Shown here piece by piece: positions 8,336 through 17,332 of a DNA stretch of 64,000 nucleotides. The translations under genes were made by a program, and so were the position numbers. Source of the stretch: Acetobacter conturbans (GTDB lineage Bacteria > Pseudomonadota > Alphaproteobacteria > Acetobacterales > Acetobacteraceae); assembly GCF_011516755.1 (NCBI RefSeq), contig NZ_WOSY01000003.1, positions 242,352 through 306,351 on the forward strand, in the 5' to 3' direction. The first letter of the stretch is position 1; every line of letters begins with the position of its first letter. The notes under the pieces were generated by a model, which was not told the origin of the DNA, ran no database searches, and was given only the letters and a program-made list of their open reading frames with translations.

Positions 8336-8818
8336 TCAGCCTCTGATGCGACGCAGCAGCGCGATTGATTCCACGCACGCAGCCGCAGCTTCCCGGCCCT
8401 TGTTGTGCACGTCCGCACGCGAGCGGGAGACCGCCTGCTCTTCCGTATAGGTCGTGAGCACACCGAAGGCGATCGGCGTTTCCGTCGCCAGAGATGCCTG
8501 CAGAATGCCGACCGTCGCGCCGAGGCTGATGAACTCGAAATGCGCTGTGTCGCCCTTGATGACGCAACCGAGGCAGATCACGCCTTCATATCTGCCCGTT
8601 TTCACCAGTGCCTGCGCCAGCAACGGCAGTTCGAACGCACCCGGGGCGAGGAACACATCATCGGCCGCGACTTCGATCCCATGTTCGCCAAGCCATTCGA
8701 TGGAGCCATTCCGCAGACCACCCGTCACGTCTTCATTGAAACGGCTGACCACCAACGCGAGGCGCGGCGCAGGCGACAGGTGCAGGGACGGAATGGACTC
8801 AGGAGAACGTGTGCTCAT
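8336..8818 (-). CDS. ribH: 6,7-dimethyl-8-ribityllumazine synthase
   Basis: RibH condenses 5-amino-6-ribitylaminouracil with 3,4-dihydroxy-2-butanone 4-phosphate to form lumazine, the penultimate step of riboflavin synthesis. The 160-residue protein shows SRFNEDVTGGL, APGAFELPLLAQAL and GCVIKGDTAHFEF. The last contains the catalytic-site His. C-terminal CVESIALLRRI completes the family pattern. It is the last biosynthetic gene of the riboflavin operon, 22 bases after ribBA. Confidence 0.95.
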   Translation of the reverse strand: MSTRSPESIPSLHLSPAPRLALVVSRFNEDVTGGLRNGSIEWLGEHGIEVAADDVFLAPGAFELPLLAQALVKTGRYEGVICLGCVIKGDTAHFEFISLGATVGILQASLATETPIAFGVLTTYTEEQAVSRSRADVHNKGREAAAACVESIALLRRIRG

Positions 8819-8840
8819 GACAAAACCTTTCAGAAACCAC

Positions 8841-10163
8841 TTAGCGGGCGGAGATTGAGCTGACGGGAAGAGGAGAGACGACGGACTCTGCCCGCAGAGT
8901 ATGACCCATCCTCTGCCGTTTCGCCGCGAGATAGGCGCGATTGAAGGCGGTTGGCTCGACTTCCAGCCCGATCCGCTCCCGGACCGTGAAGCCTCGTTCC
9001 TGAAGAGCCGTGACCTTGGCAGGGTTGTTGGTCATCAGGTCGAGGGTCGTCACGCCGAGATCGCGCAGGATGGCGGCAGCGGCTGACCAGTCGCGCTCAT
9101 CGGTCTCGAAGCCGAGGCGATGATTGGCGTCGATCGTGTCCAGCCCCCGATCCTGAAGCGCGTAGGCACGGATCTTGTTGCCAAGCCCGATGCCTCGCCC
9201 CTCATGGCCGCGCACATAAAGCAGCACGCCGCTTTCGGCCTTACCAATCTCGCGCAACGCCGCGTGCAACTGTGCACCACAGTCACACCGCATCGAGCCA
9301 AGCGCATCACCCGTCACGCATTCGGAGTGCATCCGGACCAGCGGCACGCTCCCCTTGCCCGTCGGATCGCCCTTCACCAGCGCGACATGCTCCACACCTT
9401 CCGCATCCCGGAACGCATGAATCACCAGATCCTCACCGCCATAAACACTGGGCAACTGTGCCTGCGCCAGTTCCGCAACCACGGTGCTGGTCACCAGCGT
9501 GTCCGCCAGATTCTGCGTGCTGACCGGGTCAACCCCGTGTTCACGCACCCATGCGGTCAGTTCGGCAATCGAGATAATCGGCAGATTATGCTTGCGTCCG
9601 AACACTTCCAGTTCGGGACGACGGGCCATGGTGCCGTCCTCGCTCAGGATTTCACAAATCACGGCGGAAGGCGCGCATCCGGCCAGTCGTGCGATGTCGA
9701 TGGACCCTTCCGTATGGCCGTCACGCTCCAGCACGCCACCGGGCATGGCCCGCAAGGGGAAAATATGTCCCGGCGAGACGAGGTCGGCCGGTTTGGCATC
9801 AGCAGCGACGGCAGCCAGAACGGTGCGGGCACGATCATGGGCGGAGATGCCGGTCGTCACGCCTTCAGTGGCCTCGATGGAGACCGTAAAAGCCGTGCTG
9901 CGCGGAGCGTTGTTCACCTGCACCATCATCGGCAGGCCGAGTTGCTCCACCCGTTCCGGCGTGAGCGGCAGGCAGACGAGACCGCGCCCGTGCGTCACCA
10001 TGAAGTTCATTGCCGCCGGAGTCATGAACTCCGCCGCCATGACGAGGTCGCCCTCGTTCTCACGATCCTCATCATCGACCATGATGACCATGCGGCCCTC
10101 GCGGATCGCCTCGATCGCCCGTTTCAGCGAGAGAGACATCCCGTCTTTCACCGATACTGACAT
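8841..10163 (-). CDS. ribBA: 3,4-dihydroxy-2-butanone-4-phosphate synthase / GTP cyclohydrolase II
   Basis: This is a two-domain enzyme feeding both branches of riboflavin synthesis. Residues ~1-205 are the RibB domain, with VDDEDRENEGDLVMAA and the later GHIFPLRAMPGGVLERDGHTE motif that bind metal and ribulose phosphate. Residues ~206-410 are the RibA domain, with RMHSECVTGDALGSMRCDCG (zinc cysteines) and YVRGHEGRGIGLGNKI. The key residues of both active sites are present, so both domains may be active. In several alphaproteobacteria the RibA part is degenerate, but not visibly here. The start overlaps the end of ribE by 16 bases. Confidence 0.94.
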   Translation of the reverse strand: MSVSVKDGMSLSLKRAIEAIREGRMVIMVDDEDRENEGDLVMAAEFMTPAAMNFMVTHGRGLVCLPLTPERVEQLGLPMMVQVNNAPRSTAFTVSIEATEGVTTGISAHDRARTVLAAVAADAKPADLVSPGHIFPLRAMPGGVLERDGHTEGSIDIARLAGCAPSAVICEILSEDGTMARRPELEVFGRKHNLPIISIAELTAWVREHGVDPVSTQNLADTLVTSTVVAELAQAQLPSVYGGEDLVIHAFRDAEGVEHVALVKGDPTGKGSVPLVRMHSECVTGDALGSMRCDCGAQLHAALREIGKAESGVLLYVRGHEGRGIGLGNKIRAYALQDRGLDTIDANHRLGFETDERDWSAAAAILRDLGVTTLDLMTNNPAKVTALQERGFTVRERIGLEVEPTAFNRAYLAAKRQRMGHTLRAESVVSPLPVSSISAR

Positions 10164-10750
10164 ACGCTCTCCACATATTTCGCAATCACGTCGACTTCGA
10201 CATTCACCGGCTCACCCGACGAAAGCGATCCCAGCGTGGTGTGTTCCCAGGTGTGCGGAATGATCATCACCTCGATGGTGAATTCCCCGTCTTTCGGCTC
10301 GCTCACGGCGTTCAGCGTCAGGCTGATGCCGTCCAGCGTGACGGAGCCTTTCTCGACCATGTAACGCCGGAGAGCCTGCGGCACGGCGAAGACCAGCCGC
10401 CGCGCCTCACCCACCGGATCGGCGGCGCAGAACGTCGCCACCCCGTCCACATGACCCTGCACGATATGACCGGACAGCCGTATGGCTGGCGTCACCGCGC
10501 GCTCCAGATTGATGCGGGAGCCTTCCTTCAGGCGCCCCAGCGCCGTGCGGTCAAGGCTTTCGGAACTGACGAAGAAGCGGACACGCCCGGCTTCGTTGAA
10601 CTCGGTGGCAGTCAGGCAGACGCCATTCACGGCAATGCTTTCGCCGAGAGTCACGTCCGTCATGCCCGTGTCGATATCGAGAGTACAGGACGCATTTCCG
10701 GACTGAACTGCGGCAACCGTCCCGAGATGTTCGATGATTCCTGAAAACAT
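10148..10750 (-). CDS. ribE: riboflavin synthase alpha chain
   Basis: The enzyme dismutates two molecules of dimethylribityllumazine to riboflavin. The 200-residue protein is made of two lumazine-binding repeats. It starts MFSGIIEHLGTV; both repeats have the expected NGVCLT / DGISLT-type motifs and GHIVQGHVDG. The ATG at 10750 is chosen because the family starts exactly with MFSGI and AGAGGA precedes it. The in-frame GTG at 10762 overlaps the ribD stop but would add four atypical residues. The gene lies between ribD and ribBA in one operon. Confidence 0.94.
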   Translation of the reverse strand: MFSGIIEHLGTVAAVQSGNASCTLDIDTGMTDVTLGESIAVNGVCLTATEFNEAGRVRFFVSSESLDRTALGRLKEGSRINLERAVTPAIRLSGHIVQGHVDGVATFCAADPVGEARRLVFAVPQALRRYMVEKGSVTLDGISLTLNAVSEPKDGEFTIEVMIIPHTWEHTTLGSLSSGEPVNVEVDVIAKYVESVCQYR

Positions 10751-10758
10751 ACGTCCTC

Positions 10759-11805
10759 TCACACAAAATCAGGCTGAATGGCGGCGATCGGCCCGGCCAA
10801 CTCATCGAACAGAGCCAGCGGTGTCGCGTCATGACGCCGTTCCACCGAAAAATCCTCGTCCCCGTCCGCACGCACGGCAATCCGCAGCCAGTCGTCCCAC
10901 AGCCTGCGGTTACGTATCTCGCCCAGCAGGGTCGGTCCGGCTTCGACAAGCGCCCACAACATCCCCGCTTCAGCGAGGCGCTTCGGGACATCTTCAATGG
11001 AATCGGAAAAAATCACATCAAACCGCCGCTCGGCGACTGTCAGCCAGTTCCGCGGCACGTCTTTTGTGCGGGAACAGACGACCAGCATCCGCTGCGGTCG
11101 GTTGACGTGATCTTCAACACGCCGGACATCCAGTCCGGGCAGATCGGCACGTACGGTCCCACCCGCCGTGACGACCGCATCCGTCGCACGGCGCAGGCGA
11201 TGGGCGAGATCAAGCGCCTGCCGGGACGTGAAAGTTGTGCGACCGGGGGGCGGCGTCATCAGGCCGTCGATATTGACCGCCTGTTTCACGGTCAGCCAGG
11301 TCTTTCCCTCGACACTCCACCGTATGAAAGGAGCGATAAGGCCGCGACACTGTGCCAGCAGAAGGGGACCAGCAGGGATACGTGTCACCTCACGTTCCAG
11401 CCAGCGCACCTCCCGGCCTTCGGCTTCCAGCCGCGAAGCCCCACCACCCGCCACTTTCGGGTTAGGATCCGGACAGGCAATCCACACCGTTTTGACAGGT
11501 GTTGCCAGCAGCCCTTCAGTGCAGGGGGGTGTGCGACCGGTATGATTACAGGGTTCAAGTGTGACGATCGCCGTGGTGATCCGATCGGTCAGGCCACGCT
11601 CTGCACACAGGCGCAATGCGTTCCGTTCGGCGTGGCCGCTCCCCGCGCGATGATGGGCGCCCACAGCCAGAATCGTGCCGTTTTCATCCAGCAGGGCACA
11701 CCCCACCGGCGGGTTTGGCATGGTCGCGCCGACAAAACGACGCGCCTCGTCCACCGCCGCACGAAACGCTTTTGATACCTGCTCAAAGACTAAACGACCG
11801 GTCAT
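10759..11805 (-). CDS. ribD: riboflavin deaminase/reductase RibD
   Basis: RibD catalyses the second and third steps of riboflavin synthesis: deamination of diaminohydroxyphosphoribosylaminopyrimidine, then reduction of the ribosyl side chain. The 348-residue protein has an N-terminal cytidine-deaminase fold with zinc motifs HAERNAL and EPCNHTGRTPPC (about residues 56-95). A C-terminal NADPH reductase domain has WLTVKQAVNIDG and RRATDAVVTAGGTVRAD. It is the first gene after the FMN riboswitch, which controls the whole operon. Confidence 0.94.
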   Translation of the reverse strand: MTGRLVFEQVSKAFRAAVDEARRFVGATMPNPPVGCALLDENGTILAVGAHHRAGSGHAERNALRLCAERGLTDRITTAIVTLEPCNHTGRTPPCTEGLLATPVKTVWIACPDPNPKVAGGGASRLEAEGREVRWLEREVTRIPAGPLLLAQCRGLIAPFIRWSVEGKTWLTVKQAVNIDGLMTPPPGRTTFTSRQALDLAHRLRRATDAVVTAGGTVRADLPGLDVRRVEDHVNRPQRMLVVCSRTKDVPRNWLTVAERRFDVIFSDSIEDVPKRLAEAGMLWALVEAGPTLLGEIRNRRLWDDWLRIAVRADGDEDFSVERRHDATPLALFDELAGPIAAIQPDFV

Positions 11806-11899
11806 TCATTCCGTCCGTAAAACGACACAAAACACTCGTCGATTCAGGGCGGACACACGGTCGAGGCTACAGGACGCACTACTAGCGCCTGCATTCACT

Positions 11900-12053
11900 C
11901 CGTCGCTCTCTCTCATCCGGACTATGACCGTCGGCTCCGGAGTTTCACCGGATCTGCTGACCCTGCCCCTTGCGGAACAGGCGCTCGCGGGCTTCCGATT
12001 CCTTGCAGAACCGATTACCGCCGGTGGGGAATTACACCCCGCCCTGAGAACGC
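11900..12053 (-). promoter_or_regulatory. FMN riboswitch (RFN element)
   Basis: The minus strand carries the RFN core in order: a CAGGGCGGGGTGTAATTCCC start, ACCGGCGGTAAT, GCCCGCGAGCG, then GGTCAGCAGATCCGG, GAAACTCCGGAGCCGACGGT and CATAGTCCGGATGAGAGAGA. These are the conserved blocks of the FMN aptamer, with the closing helix formed by its two ends. It lies ~95 bases before ribD and is expected to switch the rib operon off when FMN is plentiful. I see no clear rho-independent terminator between aptamer and ribD, so control may be translational. Confidence 0.95.
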
Positions 12054-12064
12054 TGACTTCAATA
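12049..12064. repeat. 16-bp direct repeat, copy 1
   Basis: AACGCTGACTTCAATA occurs here, just upstream of the FMN riboswitch, and again identically at 12401-12416. The two copies flank an AT-rich 336-bp segment. Confidence 0.8.
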
Positions 12065-12583
12065 TGGGGTTACTACGGGGAGAAAAGCAACTCACTTTTC
12101 TTAAAGTGTCACTTCACGGTTTATCGATTTTTCCAGTTCTCTCATAAAATAGGATTTTTTATCGTGCAAAGATTACAAAGCATCCGCTCTTGATGAGCAC
12201 ATCGTGAAGATGACCAGAAAATCGTGGATATTTAGAACTATACAATAAAATGAATTCTATAAATAAATCGACGACCCAAGAACTTGGATATCCAGAATTA
12301 ACTAAAGAAGATTCGGTCAGAATTTCTCTGAGAAGGTTTCCTACCCCTCCCCTCAAACCTGAAATACAAAATGTATGTCTAAACAGTTGCCTATTTTGAC
12401 AACGCTGACTTCAATAAAAACTGCTGCATGGAAATCTTCCACGAACCGACATTTCAGTTCGCTTTTACTGAGACGCCTGCGGCAGACGCCTCGTAAGAAG
12501 GCGCACACGACAACTGGACGAATATCCCCGCCGGTGCCATCACCGGTGCCGCCCGCTTCGGCTCTGAAGGAGAAATAAGCGTC
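12065..12583. other. AT-rich gene-free region between rib operon and lysR gene
   Basis: About 520 bases that hold the divergent promoters of the rib operon and the LysR gene, but no supported gene. The first 336 bases are clearly more AT-rich than the flanks and are bracketed by an exact 16-bp direct repeat. TTGACA at 12396-12401 is a possible -35 for the LysR gene, but no good -10 follows at normal spacing. Confidence 0.5.
12401..12416. repeat. 16-bp direct repeat, copy 2
   Basis: Exact second copy of the 12049-12064 sequence, upstream of the LysR gene. Confidence 0.8.
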
Positions 12584-13513
12584 ATGCGCCTGCCGGATTT
12601 CGAAGCCTGGGCAATCTTTGCCAAGGTGGCCGAGCATGGCTCCTTCGCGCGTGCAGCCGAAGCCATCCAGCTCTCCACGCCCACGGTTTCCAAAGCCATC
12701 ACCCGTCTGGAGATGCAGCTGGGCATTTCCCTGTTCAGCCGCACATCCCGACAACTTTCGCTCACCGAAACAGGCCGGGAGGCGCTCACTCATGCCCGTC
12801 GGATGCTGGCGGATGCAGAGGCGGCCGAAACTGAAGTGCGTGACAGCACGAGCATCCCTTCCGGCGTCGTCCGCATCGCAGCACCGATGACATTCGGCAC
12901 CCACCACCTGTCGCCGATGCTGCCTCGGCTGCTGCGGCTTTACCCGGGGCTGGAACTGGATATCAATTTCAGCGATTCACTCGTTGATCTGGTGGCCGAG
13001 GGTTTCGACCTTGGAATTCGCATCGCGTCCCTTGCGGATTCCACACTCAGAGTCCGCAAACTTTGCTCCGTGCGCCTGCTGGCGGTGGCCACGCCAGAAT
13101 GGCTGGAGCGGGCGGGACCGATCTCCCATCCTGACGATCTCGCGCCCCACAAGGGATTTGTCTACACAAATGCCAACCAGCCGGGGTGTGTGAAACTGTC
13201 GAACAGCGCGGGTCAAACCGTCCTGTTTTCTCAGAATCCGCTGATCCGAGCCAACAATGCCGAGGCCTTCCTGCCGACGCTGGAGGCGAGCCTCGGTTAC
13301 GGGATTTTTCCGGAATTCATGATCTGGCGCGGGCTGGAGAGCGGCAGTCTTGTGCCGCTACTGCCCGACTGGCAACTGCCATCAATCGGAATCTATCTGG
13401 TGACGCCTCCCGGCGCTGGCCGCCCGCTCCGCGTGACGGCCGCTCTGGATTATCTCGTCGAAGCGTTTTCAACCGCCCCCTGGACACAGAGCAACGCAGG
13501 GAAGAACGACTAA
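12584..13513 (+). CDS. LysR-family transcriptional regulator
   Basis: The 309-residue protein has an N-terminal winged helix (residues ~5-64: FAKVAEHGSFARAAEAIQLS, then TPTVSKAITRLE, then LFSRTSRQLSLTETG). A LysR effector domain fills the rest. It belongs to the CrgA-like group typical of LysR genes next to quinone reductases or short-chain oxidoreductases. It converges on wrbA with a single base between the stops, so the two share no promoter. Regulation of wrbA by this protein is a guess from adjacency. The effector is unknown. Confidence 0.9.
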   Translation: MRLPDFEAWAIFAKVAEHGSFARAAEAIQLSTPTVSKAITRLEMQLGISLFSRTSRQLSLTETGREALTHARRMLADAEAAETEVRDSTSIPSGVVRIAAPMTFGTHHLSPMLPRLLRLYPGLELDINFSDSLVDLVAEGFDLGIRIASLADSTLRVRKLCSVRLLAVATPEWLERAGPISHPDDLAPHKGFVYTNANQPGCVKLSNSAGQTVLFSQNPLIRANNAEAFLPTLEASLGYGIFPEFMIWRGLESGSLVPLLPDWQLPSIGIYLVTPPGAGRPLRVTAALDYLVEAFSTAPWTQSNAGKND

Positions 13514-13514
13514 C

Positions 13515-14114
13515 TTAACCGTGCAGTTTCTTCGCAATGCCCGCGACATGGCCGCCAAGGAATTTCGCACCATCAAGATCGATTTCACTCGGCTGACGGG
13601 AACCGTCTCCTGCCGCAATCGTGGTCGCGCCATAAGGTGAGCCGCCCGCCACCTCAGTCACGTTCAACTGCCCCTGAAAGCTGTAAGGCAGACCGGTGAT
13701 GACCATGCCATGATGAATCAGGTTGCTCAGGATTGAAAAAAGCGTCGTTTCCTGCCCGCCATGCTGGCTGGCCGTCGAGGTGAAGGCAGCACCGACCTTG
13801 CCGACGAGGCCCCCTCTGGCCCACAGCCCGCCGGTCTGGTCCCAGAAATTCGCCATCTGCGAGGGGACACGACCGAAACGCGTCGGCGCACCCACGATGA
13901 TGGCGTCATAGTTCTCAAGATCACTGACGGTCGCGAAAGGCGCGTCCTGCTGAAGCTTGAAATGGCTCGCTTTGGCCACGGCTTCAGGCACCAGTTCAGG
14001 CACCCGCTTCACATCGACCTCGGCTCCATCGGCCCGAACGCCTTGCGCAACGGCATGAGCCATCGTCTCAATATGACCGTAGGACGAATAATAAAGAACG
14101 AGAACTCTGGTCAT
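13515..14114 (-). CDS. wrbA: NAD(P)H:quinone oxidoreductase, WrbA type
   Basis: WrbA is a flavodoxin-like, tetrameric FMN enzyme that reduces quinones by two electrons and protects against redox cycling. The 199-residue protein starts [17 protein letters not shown] (FMN phosphate loop). It then has [22 protein letters not shown] and [12 protein letters not shown], all typical of the type IV group. Length matches the ~198-residue norm. It is separated by one base from the convergent LysR gene. Confidence 0.95.
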   Translation of the reverse strand: MTRVLVLYYSSYGHIETMAHAVAQGVRADGAEVDVKRVPELVPEAVAKASHFKLQQDAPFATVSDLENYDAIIVGAPTRFGRVPSQMANFWDQTGGLWARGGLVGKVGAAFTSTASQHGGQETTLFSILSNLIHHGMVITGLPYSFQGQLNVTEVAGGSPYGATTIAAGDGSRQPSEIDLDGAKFLGGHVAGIAKKLHG

Positions 14115-14356
14115 TCCTGTCTCCTCTGGTGACTGTCAAGAAGCACAATACCGGGTCATCCTGCCGACGACAGACAAAAACAGGAAAGGCAGCCCTGCCG
14201 ATTTTTTATCCCGATTCGCGGGTCTCATAACGAGTCAGCTCCCCTCAATGCACGAATTCTGCTCAAGGAAATCTTTTCCAATCTCGTTGAAAAACAGGCG
14301 ACAAGCGTCGGAAGAGCCTCTGAACGCCGAATCAATTTCACTTAAGCAACATTTTC
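14115..14356. other. gap upstream of the ABC transporter operon
   Basis: No gene seen. I searched this leader for guanidine riboswitch classes I, II and III by their conserved cores and found none. Confidence 0.5.
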
Positions 14357-14419
14357 TTGTGGAAACGAAATTCAGCATCGGATAATAATGGGTAATACGA
14401 TTTTCGCTTTCAGTATTAC
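14357..14419 (+). promoter_or_regulatory. promoter with 28-bp NikR-like dyad
   Basis: A plausible sigma-70 promoter (TTGTGG at 14357-14362, 18-bp spacer, GATAAT at 14381-14386) is followed by a perfect dyad. GTAATAC is at 14392-14398 and GTATTAC at 14413-14419. The halves are separated by 14 bases and the whole is 28 bp, which is the length of the classical NikR operator (GTATGA-N16-TCATAC). The dyad covers the expected transcription start, so binding would repress. The likely binder is the NikR-like protein encoded in the same operon (17333-17812). Confidence 0.6.
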
Positions 14420-14429
14420 TGGAGCTTCG

Positions 14430-15416
14430 ATGCGCCCGTTTTCCTCTCTGAAAAACACTCTCCTCGCTGGCGTTCTCGCCGTGTGCGCCACAACCGGCGC
14501 GGCGTCCGCCGCAACCCTCCATATCGGTTACAGTGACTGGCCTGGCTGGGTCGCCTGGCAGGTCGCCATCGACAAAGGGTGGCTGAAAGAAGCCGGGATC
14601 GATGCCGACTTCCAGTGGTTCGATTACAGCGCCTCTCTGGATGCGTTCGCCGCGCACAAGATCGACGCCGTGACTGCCACCAACGGCGATGCCCTCGTCA
14701 CCGGGGCGAACGGCCACAAGGGGGAGATGATCCTCACCACCGATTACTCGGATGGCAATGACATGATCGTCGCCCAGCCGGGCATCACCTCGGTCAAGGA
14801 GCTGAAGGGCAAGTCCATTGCTGTCGAGGAAGGTCTTGTCGACCATCTGCTGCTTCTGAAAGCGCTTGAGAAAGCCGGTCTGGACGAGAAGGACGTCAAG
14901 CTGGTCAATACCAAGACCAACGAGACGCCACAGGTTCTCGCCTCGGGCGAGGTCGCTGCCATCGCGGCATGGCAGCCCAATTCAGGTCAGGCTCTCCACA
15001 TGGTGCCCGGATCGCGTACGATCTTCTCGTCTCATGAAGCGCCGGGCCTGATCTACGACACCCTGCTGGTTGATCCGCAAAGTCTGAAGGACAACCGCGA
15101 ACAGTGGCAGAAGCTGGTGACGCTGTGGGACCGTGTCGTCGCTTATATCCAGGATCCGAAAACGCAGCCGGACGCCCTGAAAATCATGGCGACACGCACT
15201 GGCGTTACGCCGGAACACTATAAGCGCTTCCTCAAGGGCACTCACCTCCTGACGCTTTCCGACGACAAAAAAGTCTTTGAAAAAGGCGATGGTCTGACCT
15301 CCCTTTACGGGTCAACCGTTGTCTCGGATTCCTTCAATGTGCGGTATGAGGTTTACAAGACCAAACAGAACATCAGCAGCTATATCGATCCGTCCTTCAT
15401 AAGCGCTTCCAAATAA
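14430..15416 (+). CDS. ABC transporter substrate-binding protein (urea/guanidine-associated)
   Basis: The 328-residue periplasmic protein belongs to the NMT1/TauA-like group found with urea or guanidine carboxylase genes. A Sec signal peptide is visible (about residues 1-28, ending ASA). It is followed by LHIGYSDWPGWVAWQVAIDK, a segment typical of this group. The ATG at 14430 has GGAG upstream and starts right before the signal peptide; the ORF upstream to 14388 crosses the operator. It should deliver the substrate to the permease and ATPase that follow. The ligand is inferred, not shown: guanidine, urea or a related amide. Confidence 0.85.
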   Translation: MRPFSSLKNTLLAGVLAVCATTGAASAATLHIGYSDWPGWVAWQVAIDKGWLKEAGIDADFQWFDYSASLDAFAAHKIDAVTATNGDALVTGANGHKGEMILTTDYSDGNDMIVAQPGITSVKELKGKSIAVEEGLVDHLLLLKALEKAGLDEKDVKLVNTKTNETPQVLASGEVAAIAAWQPNSGQALHMVPGSRTIFSSHEAPGLIYDTLLVDPQSLKDNREQWQKLVTLWDRVVAYIQDPKTQPDALKIMATRTGVTPEHYKRFLKGTHLLTLSDDKKVFEKGDGLTSLYGSTVVSDSFNVRYEVYKTKQNISSYIDPSFISASK

Positions 15417-15431
15417 GCACCGCGGGGGGAG

Positions 15432-16397
15432 ATGATGAAAAGCTTTACATCCGCATGGAAGCTTTACGGCAAGGTTGACGGGTCATCCCGCAGCATTCTC
15501 GCTGTCCTTGCCATCATTCTCCCGCTCGTGGCGTGGAGTGCCGTAAGTTACCTTCCCTTCCTCTGGCATCCGCAGATCCTGATCACGGATGCGGGTGACG
15601 AGGACTATCTCGAAACCGGCATGCGCCTGAACCGGGCCGATTTCGGCAAGGCCGTGCAAGAGATGCAGGCGCACGGGCAGAAGGTGCCGCAAGGCATCCC
15701 GGCCAACCCCGTCTATCTCCCCTCCCCCGGCAACGTGCTGAGCGCATTCATCAATGCGTTCACCAACCCGGTCGGTGGCGGAACAGAAAAATCGATTCCA
15801 CAGGCGTTCTGGCACAGTATCCAGATCATTTTCTGGGGTTTCGTCATTTCCTCTGCCATTGGCGTGCCTCTGGGCGTGATGTGCGGTGCGCTGCCCGCCC
15901 TCGCGCGGCTGGTGGAACCGTCCGTCGATTTCTTCCGCTATCTGCCCGCTCCGGCCTTCGGGGCACTGGCCGTCGCCATCCTTGGCATCTATGACGCCCC
16001 AAAGATCGCGATCATCGTCATCGGCACGCTGTTCCAGCAGATTCTCGTCATCTCCAACACCACACGCAAGCTGGATTTCGCCCTGATCGAAGCAGCAAGA
16101 ACCCTTGGCGCCAAAGGGCCACGGCTGCTGTTCCGCGTCGTCGTGCCGGGCATTCTGCCGGATCTCTACCGCGACCAGCGCATCCTGCTCGGATGGGCGT
16201 GGACCTATCTGATCGTTGCCGAACTGATCGGCACATCATCGGGCATCACGTGGTTCATCACCCAGCAGGCCCGTTACCAGCATTTCGACAACGTCTATGC
16301 CGCCATGGCCCTGATCGGGATTGCCGGTCTCGGCACCGACATGCTGCTCGGCATTCTGGCGCGCTTCCTCTTTACGTGGAAACGGGAGAACGTGTGA
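15432..16397 (+). CDS. ABC transporter permease (NitT/TauT-like)
   Basis: The 321-residue inner-membrane protein is a binding-protein-dependent permease. There is one helix near residues 18-40. A periplasmic insert of ~80 residues follows, then the core of five or so helices. The coupling motif near EAARTLGAKGPRLLFRVVVP is the EAA loop that contacts the ATPase. The N-terminal insert is longer than in standard TauC and is typical of urea-carboxylase-linked permeases. The stop TGA overlaps the ATPase ATG. Confidence 0.9.
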   Translation: MMKSFTSAWKLYGKVDGSSRSILAVLAIILPLVAWSAVSYLPFLWHPQILITDAGDEDYLETGMRLNRADFGKAVQEMQAHGQKVPQGIPANPVYLPSPGNVLSAFINAFTNPVGGGTEKSIPQAFWHSIQIIFWGFVISSAIGVPLGVMCGALPALARLVEPSVDFFRYLPAPAFGALAVAILGIYDAPKIAIIVIGTLFQQILVISNTTRKLDFALIEAARTLGAKGPRLLFRVVVPGILPDLYRDQRILLGWAWTYLIVAELIGTSSGITWFITQQARYQHFDNVYAAMALIGIAGLGTDMLLGILARFLFTWKRENV

Positions 16398-17320
16398 TGA
16401 CCACACCACAGGAACCGAATCTTCCCGATTACCGCGACCTGCCTGCGGATGTTGCCGCCCGCATGAAGGTCATCAAAGAGCGCGAGCTGGTTCTTGAGAT
16501 CGACCATCTCGGCAAGGTTTTTGGTGGTCGGAAAAATCCGACGGTTGCGCTGGAAGATATAGAATTCGGCGTTCACAAGCGCGAATTCATCTGCGTGGTC
16601 GGCCCTTCCGGTTGCGGAAAATCCACCCTCGTCCGCATTCTGGCCGGTCTTGAGGAAGGTACGAGCGGGCGTATTCTCGTGGACGGACGCCCCGTGACGG
16701 GTCCAGGGCCTGATCGCGGCATGGTCTTTCAGAAATATACGCTCTTTCCCTGGCTCACCGTCTGCCAGAACGTGATGTTCGGCATTGAGATGAGCGGGAC
16801 GGAAAAAGGCGAAGCCCAGCGTCAGGCCATGCAGTGGTTGCAGATGATCGGGCTGGAACAGTTCGCCGAGGCATGGCCGCATCAGCTTTCCGGCGGCATG
16901 CAGCAGCGCGTGGCGATCGCCCGTGCACTCGCGGCACAGCCCCGTGTGCTGCTGATGGATGAACCCTTCAGTGCGCTGGATGCGCAGACACGCCTGCGGA
17001 TGCAGAACTATCTGATGGAGATCTGGCGCAAGGTTGACATCACTATTGTCTTCATCACGCATGATCTCGATGAAGCCATCTATCTTGCCGACCGGATTCT
17101 GGTTCTGCAACCGCGTCCGGGCAGGGTGGAAGAGGTCATCGAAGTTCCTCTCTCCCGACCACGACGTGCTGCTCAGATGACTGCGGGAGAATTTCTGGCG
17201 ACGAAAGCCCATCTGGAAGCCCTGATCCGCTCCAGTGGCCCGAATGCCGACGATAGCGCCGATGAAGATGTGGAGCTCGATATTCCGCTCCTCACTCTCG
17301 TGAGCGACAAGGCCGAGTAA
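16397..17320 (+). CDS. ABC transporter ATP-binding protein
   Basis: The 307-residue ATPase has Walker [11 protein letters not shown]-loop [12 protein letters not shown], signature [15 protein letters not shown], Walker [13 protein letters not shown] and switch His in FITHDLDEA. It energises the preceding permease and binding protein. The ATG at 16397 overlaps the permease stop. A longer frame from 16193 is an artefact inside the permease gene. A C-terminal extension of ~50 acidic residues follows the nucleotide-binding domain. Confidence 0.93.
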   Translation: MTTPQEPNLPDYRDLPADVAARMKVIKERELVLEIDHLGKVFGGRKNPTVALEDIEFGVHKREFICVVGPSGCGKSTLVRILAGLEEGTSGRILVDGRPVTGPGPDRGMVFQKYTLFPWLTVCQNVMFGIEMSGTEKGEAQRQAMQWLQMIGLEQFAEAWPHQLSGGMQQRVAIARALAAQPRVLLMDEPFSALDAQTRLRMQNYLMEIWRKVDITIVFITHDLDEAIYLADRILVLQPRPGRVEEVIEVPLSRPRRAAQMTAGEFLATKAHLEALIRSSGPNADDSADEDVELDIPLLTLVSDKAE

Positions 17321-17332
17321 GGAGAATACGCC

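Noticed and set aside
14115..14429. Guanidine riboswitch upstream of the transporter operon
   Set aside because: None of the conserved cores of classes I, II or III was found. A covariance search would be decisive.
16193..16396. N-terminal extension of the ATPase gene
   Set aside because: The extension lies inside the permease coding region; the ATG at 16397 overlaps the permease stop and gives a normal ATPase.
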